From Trichopria drosophilae (taxonomy: Eukaryota > Arthropoda > Insecta > Hymenoptera > Diapriidae), in NCBI GenBank assembly GCA_030407085.1, contig CM059582.1, positions 84,537,501 to 84,601,500 on the forward strand: a stretch of DNA of 64,000 nucleotides, written 5' to 3'. Under the pieces are notes generated by a model. It did no database searches and was not told the DNA's origin. It saw only the letters and a list, made by a program, of their open reading frames with translations. Shown piece by piece: positions 21,656-31,375 of the stretch; within the stretch, counting starts at the first letter, position 1; each line of letters starts with the position of its first letter. Made by a program: the position numbers and the translations under genes.

Positions 21656-23486
21656 ATATAAAAATCACATTTTGATTCGTTTTGATAGAATTTATATAAA
21701 TTTTTAGGATACATAATGATAAAGGTGTAATGAGATACATTTGGATTGATTCTCTATACACGATTGGGATAGAAATTTATTGATTTTACCTAATGGATAG
21801 AAAAATATTAACATTGGCTTTACTTGAAGTATTCAGATAGGATAAGAATTGATAGATTTACATTATGTGCCAAAAATAGGATTCAAAAGCATACGAATCA
21901 CGCAGAATTTCTATACTTTTCTATGCTTTTCTATCCTCCTTTTCGAGTAGGGCTATTAAGAGCCTCATTGTCTCCGAATAACAACCCTAATGCAAAATAC
22001 ACAGTTATTTCTTTTCCCTCTATATTTAGTACAACTCCTTTTTGTGACAAGAAATATAGTTCTTCCAAAACTATGCCAAAAACTGCATCGTTACCTTCTA
22101 CATTTGTTTTCCTGTCATTGCAATTGAACAGCGCGGCAATAAAAATATTCTTAACCCTTGCTTGAAATTCTTGAGGAAGGAACGGCATCGAAAAATAGAC
22201 CCCGCCTATTTTATTAATTCCAGCATGAGAGCCAAGAGGATTGTTAATCTCAAAGTCATCATAGTATATCATTATTGTTAAAACAAATTTATTAACATAT
22301 TCTTTTAACTTATTTCGCCAGAGTTCACATTGAATAAAATTGGAATACACTCCGCTTACTTTTTCTTCGTCAAGATAATTTAAGTATGAAACAATTTTTT
22401 CGAAGACTCCCGACATCGACAGAAATTCTTTTAAAACTTCTCTAATAGAAATAAATACTGCTGTGACAGTAGTTCTGTCTTGGATAATTCTGCCTTCACG
22501 TAAAATATTATCTAAACGTTCACCAATAACATAATCGCGAGGTTTGATAAACTTTTGGGTATTCTCCAAAACTCGCATTCTACGATGTTCTGTTGACAAC
22601 GTGTTACAGAAGGGTTTCATCACGGCATCTTTAATCTTATTAAATTGAATGTCGTATGATTCAGAGTCTTCTTGTGAGATTAAATGTGGCTTAATAATTG
22701 TTAAAATATTCTCTAACAATGCACTTGTATCTTCGACTGCGTGTTGGACATTATTCCGCAGGAGCTTAGGGTTAGCGTAAAGTTTAGACGTGTAATTTAC
22801 AGCCAACCATTTGACTTCCTTTTTATGATTGAAAACTGTTTTGTCTGAAAATTTATTATTTGATTTCACTTTTATATCTTCTTCATCCTTTAATGATATT
22901 GCAGTAGAGCATACTTCAACTTCTGGCTCTGTAAGTCCTGCAACGTCTACACTTAAATTAGTTTCGATGGTATTTTCTGATAAGCAACTAAAAGTCTTAT
23001 GCATTCTTGTGAGATGTTTGCGGAATTCTTTCCAGCCTTTAAAAACTCGATAACAAAAATCCTCTTTACAATGAAACAAATCGTTGTAATCTTTGTGAAA
23101 AATTGTTAAATGTAACTTTAAAGAATCTACGGAATGTTTGTCAACTCCACAAACAGAACAACAAGGCATCTTTAATATGTAAATATTAACTTTTATATCT
23201 CAATAAATGCATGAACTATTTAACAACAAATATTTCAATTAACGCGTTTTAATTCAAAGTAGGAATTAAGCAAATTTTTCCTCTAAACGTTCGACAATGC
23301 TACAAGAGGAATCCCAAACAGTTCTCAAGTCATATATTACTCTCTGCAGTAATAGCCAAACAGAATTACTCTACTGTGGATAGATTTAAACGTTTTATCG
23401 ATAGCGTGTAAAGGAGAAGCAACTCAAAACTGCATTCCATCAACATATATATAGCTGTCGGATATATTTTGGATGTCAGAACCTAC

Positions 23487-23573
23487 CATGATCGCCAATG
23501 GAGAAAGATGCAGTTTGTGATGCACTGCTCTATTAATTAATCTTCCGATCTTCGTTTGACAAGAATCTATATT
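23487..23573 (-). CDS. Candidate internal exon (29 codons), unidentified gene
   Basis: Phase-0 exon on the minus strand, bounded by a good acceptor (pyrimidine-rich CTTTTTTTCAG at 23574-23586) and a donor GTAGGT at 23481-23486. It encodes 'NIDSCQTKIGRLINRAVHHK' plus nine more residues, without stops. It follows directly in frame from the exon at 23650-23780. I do not recognise a domain. It could belong to a host gene or to a second ORF of the transposase-like element downstream. Confidence 0.5.
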
Positions 23574-23649
23574 CTGAAAAAAAGATAAGTCTAATACTTA
23601 ATTTCAAGAACAATACAAATCAATTTTTAAAATACTTGACACTATTCAC

Positions 23650-23780
23650 CTTAACATGCAGAACAAATCCCTCCTTTATTTCTTCTGCGTTTGCATTCCA
23701 AGTTTTGCAAACTCTTTTAGATTTTTCAATCGACGTAACTAAATTACAGAATTCCAAAAGAACACCTCTGTCACTTAGAT
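23650..23780 (-). CDS. Candidate internal exon (131 bp), unidentified gene
   Basis: The acceptor (ACGATTCTTACAG) lies just upstream at 23781-23793 and the donor GTGAAT at 23644-23649. It encodes 'LSDRGVLLEFCNLVTSIEKS' and continues to 'FVLHVK' with no stop, then joins in frame to the 23487-23573 exon. It enters with two bases of a split codon, so an exon ending one base into a codon must lie upstream. Mariner A sits 75 bp upstream (23856), in what would be the preceding intron. Confidence 0.5.
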
Positions 23781-23855
23781 CTGTAAGAATCGTCAAAAAT
23801 AAGTAAAAAATCATGCTTTGTATATGCATTATTTGTGTTTTAAGTATATATGATA

Positions 23856-24590
23856 CAGGGTGATCCAAAAGTCCCGGAACAGCAAAATATCTCAGCGGGA
23901 GTGCATTTTCGAGGAAAATGTTTCAGACAAAAGTTTCAGGATTTTTCGCTGGCTATTTAATGGCGATATTGAATTTGATCTTGAACATGACCTTGAAGGT
24001 TATTTCAAGGTCAAGTTAATTTTTTTAAATGGGAACCCCTATTTTTTTTCACGGATTCGGAAAGAGCACAAAATTTTACGTCCGAATATGCTATGGCCGT
24101 TTTTTTCGGCAAGGTCATTTCAAGGTGAAACTTAAAACTCCCGTGACGGCGAAATATCTCAGAGGGTGTGCATTTCTTTTGGAAATTGTTTCAGACAAAA
24201 GTTTAAGGATTTTTCCCGGGCTATTTAATGGTAGCACAGAATTTGACCTTGAACATAACCTTCAAGGTTATTTCAAGGTCAAGTTTGTTTTTTTTTAATG
24301 GAAACTGCTATTTTTTTTCACGGATTCGGAAAGAGCACAAAATTTTACGTCCGAATATACTATGGCCGTTTTTTTCGGCAAGGTCATTTCAAGGCCAAAC
24401 TTAAAACTCCCGGAACAGCGAATTAACTCAGCAAGAGGTCATTTTCGGGTAAAATGTTTCAGACAAAAGTTTCAGGATTTTTTCCGGGATATTTAATGCT
24501 AGCATAAAATTTGACCTTGAAAATTACCTTGAAGATTATTCTCAGGTCAAGATTATTATTTTTTTTTAATTGGAACCCCGTTTCATTTTC
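23856..24590 (+). repeat. Left TIR of mariner A, tandem subrepeats
   Basis: 735 bp, composed of about 2.5 tandem units of ~275 bp. Each unit opens with an ACTCCCG(T/G)AAC or AGTCCCGGAAC block, then GTTTCAGACAAAAGTTT, then opposed CCTTGA and TCAAGG words. The inner edge is GAACCCCGTTTCATTTTC. Confidence 0.9.
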
Positions 24591-24591
24591 T

Positions 24592-24770
24592 TAACGAAGT
24601 TATGAGGATCTTCCGGTATTGAGAGTGGTTAAATTCATTTTGTTCAGTCGATGCTATTACTGGACGATCTGCTCTAGGGAGATCCTTTACAGTGCCGTAA
24701 ACTTCGAAACAATTTATTGTTCTGCCAAAAGTCGATTTAGGAATCAGTTCCTGTCCCTCGCTTGTCCTCT
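24592..24770 (-). pseudogene. Antisense duplicate of transposase codons ~36-98
   Basis: Read on the minus strand this segment matches sense transposase sequence 25185-25370: CAGAACAATAAAT, GTTT(C/T)GAAGTT, AAGGATCTCCC, GCA(G)(A/G)TCGTCCAGTAA and GAAGATCCTCAT occur in the same order. It is out of frame in places and has no start, so it is non-coding. It lies about 415 bp upstream of the region it complements. Copy B has the same segment (53340-53520), so it belongs to the element and is not a local accident. Confidence 0.85.
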
Positions 24771-25077
24771 AATTTTGTAAATAGAATAATAAACTGTTTA
24801 AAAAAAGTGTATACATACATCTTACGCAACACTTGTGCAAAGTGAACTTGGGCGCGCGAACAGCGACAGAGAGCACGAGTCACCAGCGAAGTAAATAAAC
24901 AACATACATTCACATTGAATTTATACATACGTGTACAGTCTTATAAGGTTACATTTTGGTCTTAACTTTATCGTTTTGTGAGATACATGGATTTCCTATC
25001 TAAACGCCTTTCCTATCTAAACGTATTAAGCATCATTTCAGTAACAAAATACATACGTATATTTCGTACAAAGAGCA

Positions 25078-26160
25078 ATGGCTGCGCTAAGTGAACGAGA
25101 AAGAATAACCATTCTCATGATGAGAGGCTGGGGTGATAACCAGCGATCTTTAGAGAATGTGCGAACCTTATTTAACGCATCATTTAGAGAGGGACGAGAA
25201 CCGATTTCTAAATCTACTGTTAGCAGAACAATAAATCGTTTTGAAGTTCACGGTACTGTGAAGGATCTCCCAAGAGCAGGTCGTCCAGTAACAGCATCAA
25301 CTGAAGAAAATGAGTTGAATGTCGCGCTGTCAATAACGGAAGATCCTCATACTTCCATCAGGAAAGTTAAACAGCAGCACGACTTATGTTACGGTACAGT
25401 ACAACGGATCTTAACTAAAAACTTAAAATTTCACCCATACAAAGTTAGACTCGTACAACAATTGAATGAAGACGATCCTGATAGACGCCTACAGTTTGTG
25501 GAATTAATGATGAATCGAATAGATGCTGATGCCGGTTTCTTGAATCGCATCGTATTTTCTGATGAAGCTACATTCTTCTTAAATGGGGCAATCAATAGAC
25601 ATAACATGTCTTATTGGAGTGAAACCAATCCTAATTGGATGGTCGATAGTCGTTCTACTCAATACCCTGAAAAAGTAAACGTATGGGCAGGTATTATAAA
25701 CAATGCGGTAGTTGGGCCCTTCTTCATCGAGGGTACCCTTACTGGTCAAAAATACCACGATATGTTGAGGGACGACATCATCCCTGCTATTCAGGTTATT
25801 GTAGGCGAGGATTTCGATCAGACTTGGTTTCAGCAAGATGGTGCAGCACCCCATTATGCAACAGATGTTCGCAATTATTTGAGTGATGTATTCGCAGAAC
25901 GGTGGATAGGTCGAAGGGGTGTAATAGAATGGCCACCAAGATCTCCGGATCTTACGCCCCTTGACTATTTTCTATGGGGTTATCTCAAAGATAGAGTGTA
26001 TCGAACGAAACCGGTGAATATTGAGGAAGTAAAACAACGAATACGGGATGAGATCGCGGCTATAGAACCAGATATGATTAAAAAAGTCGTATCGACTTTT
26101 TATAATCGCTTGGGATATTGCCAAGAAGTTCATGGCAATCACTTTGAGCATAAGCTTTAG
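25078..26160 (+). CDS. Mariner-like DD41D transposase, intact
   Basis: 360 residues. The N-terminal half has two helix-turn-helix segments (about residues 5-60 and 85-115), separated by a basic linker with 'GRPV' at about 68-71 that resembles an AT-hook-like linker. The catalytic domain has D162 (FSDEATF), D254 (QQDG) and D296 (TPLDYF), with 41 residues between the last two, the spacing reported for DD41D lineages. The ATG at 25078 gives the usual family length and there are no lesions. The protein would bind the element ends and move it at TA sites. Mariner 1 in this window (1433-4102) encodes a clearly diverged relative. Confidence 0.95.
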   Translation: MAALSERERITILMMRGWGDNQRSLENVRTLFNASFREGREPISKSTVSRTINRFEVHGTVKDLPRAGRPVTASTEENELNVALSITEDPHTSIRKVKQQHDLCYGTVQRILTKNLKFHPYKVRLVQQLNEDDPDRRLQFVELMMNRIDADAGFLNRIVFSDEATFFLNGAINRHNMSYWSETNPNWMVDSRSTQYPEKVNVWAGIINNAVVGPFFIEGTLTGQKYHDMLRDDIIPAIQVIVGEDFDQTWFQQDGAAPHYATDVRNYLSDVFAERWIGRRGVIEWPPRSPDLTPLDYFLWGYLKDRVYRTKPVNIEEVKQRIRDEIAAIEPDMIKKVVSTFYNRLGYCQEVHGNHFEHKL

Positions 26161-26218
26161 TAAGATACATAATTTCATCAAAATCTTAGTATACCCATCT
26201 TGCCTTAACTGTCACACC

Positions 26219-26257
26219 CACACACACACACACGCACACGCACACGCACACGCACAG
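26219..26257 (+). repeat. CA/CG-rich microsatellite in mariner A
   Basis: CACACA followed by GCACAC repeats downstream of the transposase. The matching site in copy B is longer. Confidence 0.85.
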
Positions 26258-26495
26258 GTGACGGCGGGGGGAACCACCTGAACAAAGCACCCCGAAGAGG
26301 TGTAAACCCGACCGTGCTACCTCCACGCGGTACATCTTGGGTAATGCTAAAGCCGGCGGTAGCATTGGAAACAATGTAAAAATGTTACCCATACATACGG
26401 TATTTATAAACGTATCGGATGTACAAAAAAATTTATATTTTTATCCGGGAACAATGATAATGCATTGCACTCTGGAAACTCTGGAAACATTACGA

Positions 26496-27160
26496 AAATG
26501 AAACGGGGTTCCAATTAAAAAAAATAGTCTTGAGCTTAGAATAAGCCTCAAGGTAATTTTCAAGGTTAAATTCAATGGTGCCTCTTGCTGAGTTAATTCG
26601 CTGTTCCGGGAGTTTTAAGTTTGGCCTTGAAATTACATTGCCGAAAAAAACGGCCATAGCATATTTGGACGTAAAATTTTGTGCTCTCTCCGAATCCGTG
26701 AAAAAAATAGCAGTTTCCATTAAAAAAAACAAACTTGACCTTGAAATAACCTTCAAGGTCATGTTCAAGGTCAAATTCTGTGCTACCATTAAATATCCCA
26801 GGAAAAATCCTTAAACTTTTGTCTGAAACAATTTCCAAAGAAATGCACACCCTCTGAGATATTTCGCCGTTACGGGAGTTTTAAGTTTCACCTTGAAATG
26901 ACCTTGCCGGAAAAATCGATCATATCATACTCGGACGTAGAATTTCCCGGTCTTTCAGAATCCATGAAAAAAAATAGGGGTTCCCATTTAAAAAAATTAA
27001 CTTGACCTTGAAATAACCTCCAAGGTCATGTTCAAGGTCAAATTCAATATCGCCATTAAATAGCCAGGGAAAAATCCTGAAACTTTTGTCTGAAACATTT
27101 TCCTCGAAAATGCACTCCCGCTGAGATATTTTGCTGTTCCGGGACTTTTGGATCACCCTG
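26496..27160 (-). repeat. Right TIR of mariner A
   Basis: 665 bp, inverted relative to 23856-24590. It has the same tandem ~275-bp unit structure, with the innermost unit partly deleted. The inner edge is GAAAATGAAACGGGGTTCC. Confidence 0.9.
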
Positions 27161-27162
27161 TA

Positions 27163-27768
27163 TGTGTCAGAATTTGCATAAAAATTAGTTCATTTTTTAA
27201 AATTAAATTAAGTTAATGCCCCCCCCCCCTTTTCCAAATATATTTAACCCAAATTGAAATGGAAATATAAATTTCACGTGGAATCGATAATATATATGAG
27301 TAAACCTTAAAAATTATAATATTTTAGTGTCACACTAATGGGACATTTTTTTTCTTGTTTTTTACCAGCTGTAAACGAGTAAGAAACTGTTCTCATAACT
27401 CACTATTGTCCAGAGTTATATTTCACATGACACAAAGGATGGTAAAAATGAAACTTTTTACAATCATTTCGTAGTTTTGAACAAAATGGCAGACAGAATC
27501 ACTTCTATAATCGCGCAGAAAAAGTGCCCATTTGGGTCTTGATGGGTTAAATTTATACAAAATTTATTAGTGCATGGAAAAAGAATTTCGGGTTATATTT
27601 TGCCTTTCTTAAATAAATATTATTTAATTATAATAATATAATTTAAATAAACAATTAAATAAATAATTATATATATATATATAAAAGTTTATTTATTTAA
27701 GTTTTTATATATAAACATAAATAAGGTAAATTGCCATTAGCTGTTTTTGAAATTTTAATTACTTTCAC
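27163..27768. other. AT-rich spacer
   Basis: A poly-C run near 27217 and a TA run near 27671. No supported exon. Confidence 0.35.
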
Positions 27769-27840
27769 CCTAAATGACGGCCATTTCCCGAACAATTTGT
27801 TTTCGCAATCAGGATACCTTATTACAAAGTCATCCTCTAA
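27769..27840 (-). CDS. Candidate internal exon (24 codons), unidentified gene
   Basis: Phase-0, 72-bp exon on the minus strand. The acceptor is TTATTTTTAG at 27841-27850. Two possible donors exist: GTGAAA directly after 27769, or GTAATT six bases further on. It encodes 'LEDDFVIRYPDCENKLFGKW' and four more residues, a composition strongly unlike the AT-rich surroundings. An exon ending here in phase 0 does not join 23780 directly, so at least one exon is missing or unseen between them. Confidence 0.45.
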
Positions 27841-29200
27841 CTAAAAATAAATATAATAAAAAATTAAATAATTCATAAGATGTAATAATAACTTTAAACA
27901 AAGGTTTTCACAAAAAATCTCGAATGTAACATATATACAAATGTACCAAACTATATCCTCCTGGTTGCCTTAAGAAAGAGTACTTTAAAAAGTAGGTATT
28001 CAAAACGCATATCCCAGATCTTATTAATGTATTGCATTGAATTTGCTCGTGCAATAAAAGTGTGTGCCTGTAATTTGCCGTGTGTTTCCACTTTTGTTTA
28101 AGTGTGTTCAGTTATCTCCAACTGACCCTCTAACCAAAGCAGTAGAGCACCTGTACCCTCAGGAACATCTATAACCAAAGTAAACATATATTTATAACTT
28201 ACACATATAATTAATTACGATATAAGAAGTGAGACAGTTTCTACAAAAATATTAAGCATACAAAAATAGTGCATAAAGTTCATCAGATAATATTGTTCAA
28301 GAACCAATAAAAACTGTTTTTCTTGAAAATACAAGAATTTTTGTGGATTCTGCTATTGGAATTTGATTATATGAAATAGACTAAACTGTATATTAAAATG
28401 GCCTTTAATGGTTAATTCACTTAATATTCCAAATGCAAAATAATACAAAACCCAATAGACAATTTTTACAAATTTTAAACAATAATTGAATTTTGTACAT
28501 TTTCAATAAAAAAGATTTTGGAAAAAAATAAACTTGTGCTGCTTCCGTAAAAGAAATAATTAAATTAAATATATACAGTGCAATTCCCTAATGCTTGAGA
28601 ACCTAATGCTTCCTCTTTCTCTTAGGACGTACTCCGTCATTTCTTAAAATTTTCAAATAATTGTGATATTTCCACCACAATTTTCCTTGGGCACTGTTTT
28701 TTTTACAACTTTACTGTTTACTTTGACTGAAGAATACGCTATGAAGTATACACTCTGAAAATGTGTAAGACATTTCAATAATCATTATTATAAAAATTTA
28801 AGTCAATATTTTTAAATCTTGTAATACATATCTAATTGTGAAATATTAAGATAGAAAGTAATAGACTACTGAAGAGATCGTTAAATCTCTTTTGTGAGAT
28901 TTGGTATTTATTTTATAACCATTTTCGTTTTTATTTTTATACGTTTCCATTGATTTGAAGAATATTTATTACAATTTATGCAATACATTTTTTCACTGCA
29001 GATGTTTATATAAGTAGAATTTTCATTGTCAAGTAACCGATTATTTTTACCTTCTTTTCATTTGGAAAAACCTCATGTATATCTTCGGCTAGCTTAAAAA
29101 ATCGTCTACTAGATACCCTATGCACATTGAAATCAGAATAGATATCGTTTTGGAAATAATATAAATTATAAAGTCAAACTGCGAATAAGAGGGGATTAAT
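27841..29200. other. AT-rich sequence, possible intron or intergenic
   Basis: No coding segment with splice sites recognised on either strand. Confidence 0.35.
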
Positions 29201-29377
29201 TTACTCGTCATTTGTAGTTTTTAGTTCATTTTCGATTATTATTTCCGTTAATAAATTTTGATGAGTGACATCTAAAAAGCGTTGTTCTGCTGGTATATAT
29301 ATTTGACCACGTTTTCCGAAATAGTTCAGTTTCACTCTTTCTCCTTTCTTACAATTTAAATATTTTTCAACAATATT
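29201..29377 (-). CDS. Candidate terminal exon with stop, unidentified gene
   Basis: The acceptor TTTTTCTATTTTCAG precedes 29377. The frame enters in phase 0 and ends at TAA (29201-29203). It encodes 58 residues including 'CKKGERVKLNYFGKRGQIYI' and an acidic C-terminal end 'NELKTTNDE'. It joins in phase with the exon at 29679-29834 across a 301-bp intron. I do not recognise the family. Two well-formed splice junctions in agreeing phase support a real minus-strand gene 3' end. Confidence 0.55.
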   Translation of the reverse strand, partial: NIVEKYLNCKKGERVKLNYFGKRGQIYIPAEQRFLDVTHQNLLTEIIIENELKTTNDE

Positions 29378-29678
29378 CTGAAAATAGAAAAATCTCATAC
29401 GAATTAAATTATAGCTTTAAACTATTAATTGAGGGGTAGCATGAGAAATAGGGTCCAACACGCCGATTTCATATTTTTACAATAAGGCAAAAGAAAATAT
29501 TTAAACATTGTTAACATCATTATTGAAAACAGTTTATATGACCGACAAAAATACGAAAAACGTACTACATTTTATGGAATATTTACAAATTAATAATAAA
29601 TTTGTAATAAAAATGATACTAAATTATAGATATAATAATAATAAAATAACAAAGTATACGTTATTTTTAAAAACTTAC

Positions 29679-29834
29679 ATCGTCGTTTTCACGACAATCT
29701 GTTTCCGTCGTCGTATTTTCTTCAGTTATTTTAGAAGAACTTTGCGGGCTTTGAGTAAACGCTTCTTCTCTCTCGTCTTGGCTGTGAGACGTCGCCACCG
29801 GAAGAGTGTCCTCTTCTACGGGTTGAATAGTTAA
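29679..29834 (-). CDS. Candidate internal exon (52 codons), acidic Ser/Thr-rich
   Basis: The acceptor TTTTCATTTTTCAG precedes 29834 and the donor GTAAGTTT follows 29679. Phase 0 at both ends. It encodes 52 residues rich in Thr, Ser, Glu and Asp ('EEDTLPVATSHSQDEREEAF'), which suggests a disordered linker. No domain is recognised. Upstream exons were not identified with confidence. Confidence 0.55.
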
Positions 29835-29945
29835 CTGAAAAATGAAAATAATACTTCGTAAGCAAAACAGTAATTCATAACTATTTTGTTAAAAAACATT
29901 CAACACATAATTCTCCATTATTCTTAAAATAATCATCAATCTTCT

Positions 29946-30040
29946 TCAAAAGTAAGATTCTATTTCTCCCACAGGACGAACTAATGTCCCCAAAGTGTCA
30001 AAGGACAAAAGTGGAAGTGAATGTACATTAATTTCGTTTT
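29946..30040 (-). CDS. Possible alternative terminal exon
   Basis: The acceptor TTTGTATCATTTTCAG precedes 30040. The frame (entering with two bases) runs 31 codons, including 'SLPLLSFDTLGTLVRPVGEI', and ends in TGA at 29946-29948. There is no good internal donor, so it would be a terminal exon, alternative to the 29834/29377 pair, or a chance frame. Confidence 0.3.
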
Positions 30041-31375
30041 CTGAAAATGATACAAAATGCGGACAAATTGTATAAAAATTACAAACAATATGCTCCAATG
30101 TGTGGCTATTGCAATATTAGTTTTCGTTGTATTTATTATTCGGATTTCTACCCCACATATAACAAGGACAATTTTTTGGACCCGGAGAAATAAGCTACAC
30201 ATCGTTATGCATGATTGTTTCTTATCATGAATTCTGTTTTACGTAGAACTTAATAACCAAAATTTATTAACAAAACAAAAAATACTGTATGATTTCTCGA
30301 ATGTCCGTGTGAAATTATACTTATAGTATTTAAGAAGTAATACAAAAGAATTCATTATAACAAATTTATGCATGTTAAATTATAAATTAATGCGTGTAAA
30401 AGTATTAGTAGTTCTCAAAAATCTGAAGTGCATTCAAATCTTCAAATATAGATATATTTTGATTCATGAAAATTTTGAAAATTTGAAATGTTTAAAATTT
30501 TAAAAATGTTAAAATTTTGAATTTTCGAATATTTAAACTTTATTTAACTTTGTTTAAAAAAAAATTATATCCAACGCTTAATTTAATAACTATAGCGGAC
30601 ATTCATTATATTTTTAAGCATTCCTAATGAATTCCTTTAGAATTATTATTTCATAAAAGCATTCGAGAAGTAATTTTTTTTTTGTTGCAAAACGTCTTTT
30701 TGCTTAATGGTAACTATGCCACGTAATGCATTATTTTTTTACAAAACTTGGGCCGAAGTGGAAATCTTATGAATATATAAAGTAAAGCAATATAATGCGT
30801 TTTAATGGAAAAGGCACTTCAATTCTGGTTCCGTACAGGCAATTCTGTATTTATGACCAACTAAAAAATCTCAAAGGAATGTGTCAAGAAATTACAGAAT
30901 TTTACAAAATTAATTTTTTAAGTGATCATATATGTATAGAGGTTAGAAATGCTTGTACAGAGCCCGAATTTAAAAAATTCATTCAGTATTTTTTTATTTC
31001 AATTTTTTAACGTAAATTTCTACGTTATCGACTTGTCTGACGGGACTAGTGCGCACACTGAGTCCGTAAGCGCAATGTAAAAATCTGCACTGAGTTTGCA
31101 CACCAGTGCGCATATTCGAAAATGCTACATATTAATCTGCGTATTCGGATTCGGAGCGGAGAGAAATAACGCCGGGTAACACTCCGCGCAGCGACTCGAG
31201 ATTTTAATCTCCTCTCACTGGAAGTAGAGTAGAGTATGTCCCTTTAATCTCGATGCAAAGTAATGCCATAGGATGGCGCGGAAAGCGCCAGACAAAAGCT
31301 CGGAATCATAACTGGACGTCGGATCTATGTATGTATGTATTCTAGTGAGTCCCCCGAGCGGGGACCGGGGGCCCG
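30041..31375. other. AT-rich, then GC-rich after 31,020
   Basis: 30041-31010 is AT-rich. A 71-codon plus-strand frame at 30795-31010 has no recognisable motif. 31020-31375 is GC-rich with a strong hairpin-prone G/C tract near 31350-31390. No gene can be supported. Confidence 0.35.

Larger units (their letters stand above)
20406..21952. mobile_element. 1547-bp TIR element inserted in the transposase-like gene
   Basis: Ends CCCTACTCGAAAAGGAGG and its exact complement, with about 30 bp of near-perfect TIR and weaker similarity further in (repeated TAGGATAGAAA words). Flanked by a CT dinucleotide on both sides (20404-20405, 21953-21954). Removing the element and one CT rejoins the host coding frame without any change. 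The interior is non-coding: a 5S-like stretch and two tandem arrays. The superfamily is not assigned. Confidence 0.88.
19712..23169 (-). pseudogene. Zinc-finger transposase-like gene (CMC/KDZ/Plavaka-like), disrupted
   Basis: Minus-strand coding remnant. From the ATG at 23169 the product starts with paired C2H2-like fingers (CSVCGVDKHSVDSLKLHLTIFH, then a second finger ending HLTRMH). A helical region of about 200 residues follows, then the characteristic 'DDFEINNPLGSHAG' block. The frame runs intact to the insertion at 21952. Beyond the inserted element it resumes at 20405 ('GGFMES', 'YCRLCKMS'), frameshifts near 20320, shows 'FADIAHDLLEGVCKYDL' (20255-20046), and ends with a C-terminal 'FVILDVDCNGYLVFGKI' domain at 19712. 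The segment normally lying between the last two blocks appears deleted near 20060-20090. The family resembles transposase-like proteins with C2H2 N termini; the superfamily name is tentative. Confidence 0.7.
23856..27160 (+). mobile_element. Mariner-like DD41D transposon, copy A, intact transposase
   Basis: 3305 bp, flanked by TA (23854-23855 and 27161-27162). Ends CAGGGTGATCCAAAAGTCCC and the reverse complement. Order: left TIR (23856-24590), an antisense duplicate of part of the transposase (24592-24770), transposase (25078-26160), a CA microsatellite (26219-26257), right TIR (26496-27160). The transposase has no stop or frameshift, so this copy may be autonomous. A near-identical copy in opposite orientation lies at 50932-54251. 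Confidence 0.95.

Noticed and set aside
26186..26392. Small ORF downstream of mariner A transposase, also present in copy B
   Set aside because: The frame crosses the CA microsatellite, which differs in length between copies, and has no motif. Conservation reflects copy identity only.
30795..31010. 71-codon plus-strand ORF as a gene
   Set aside because: No motif, no splice context and opposite strand to the nearby exons; evidence too thin.
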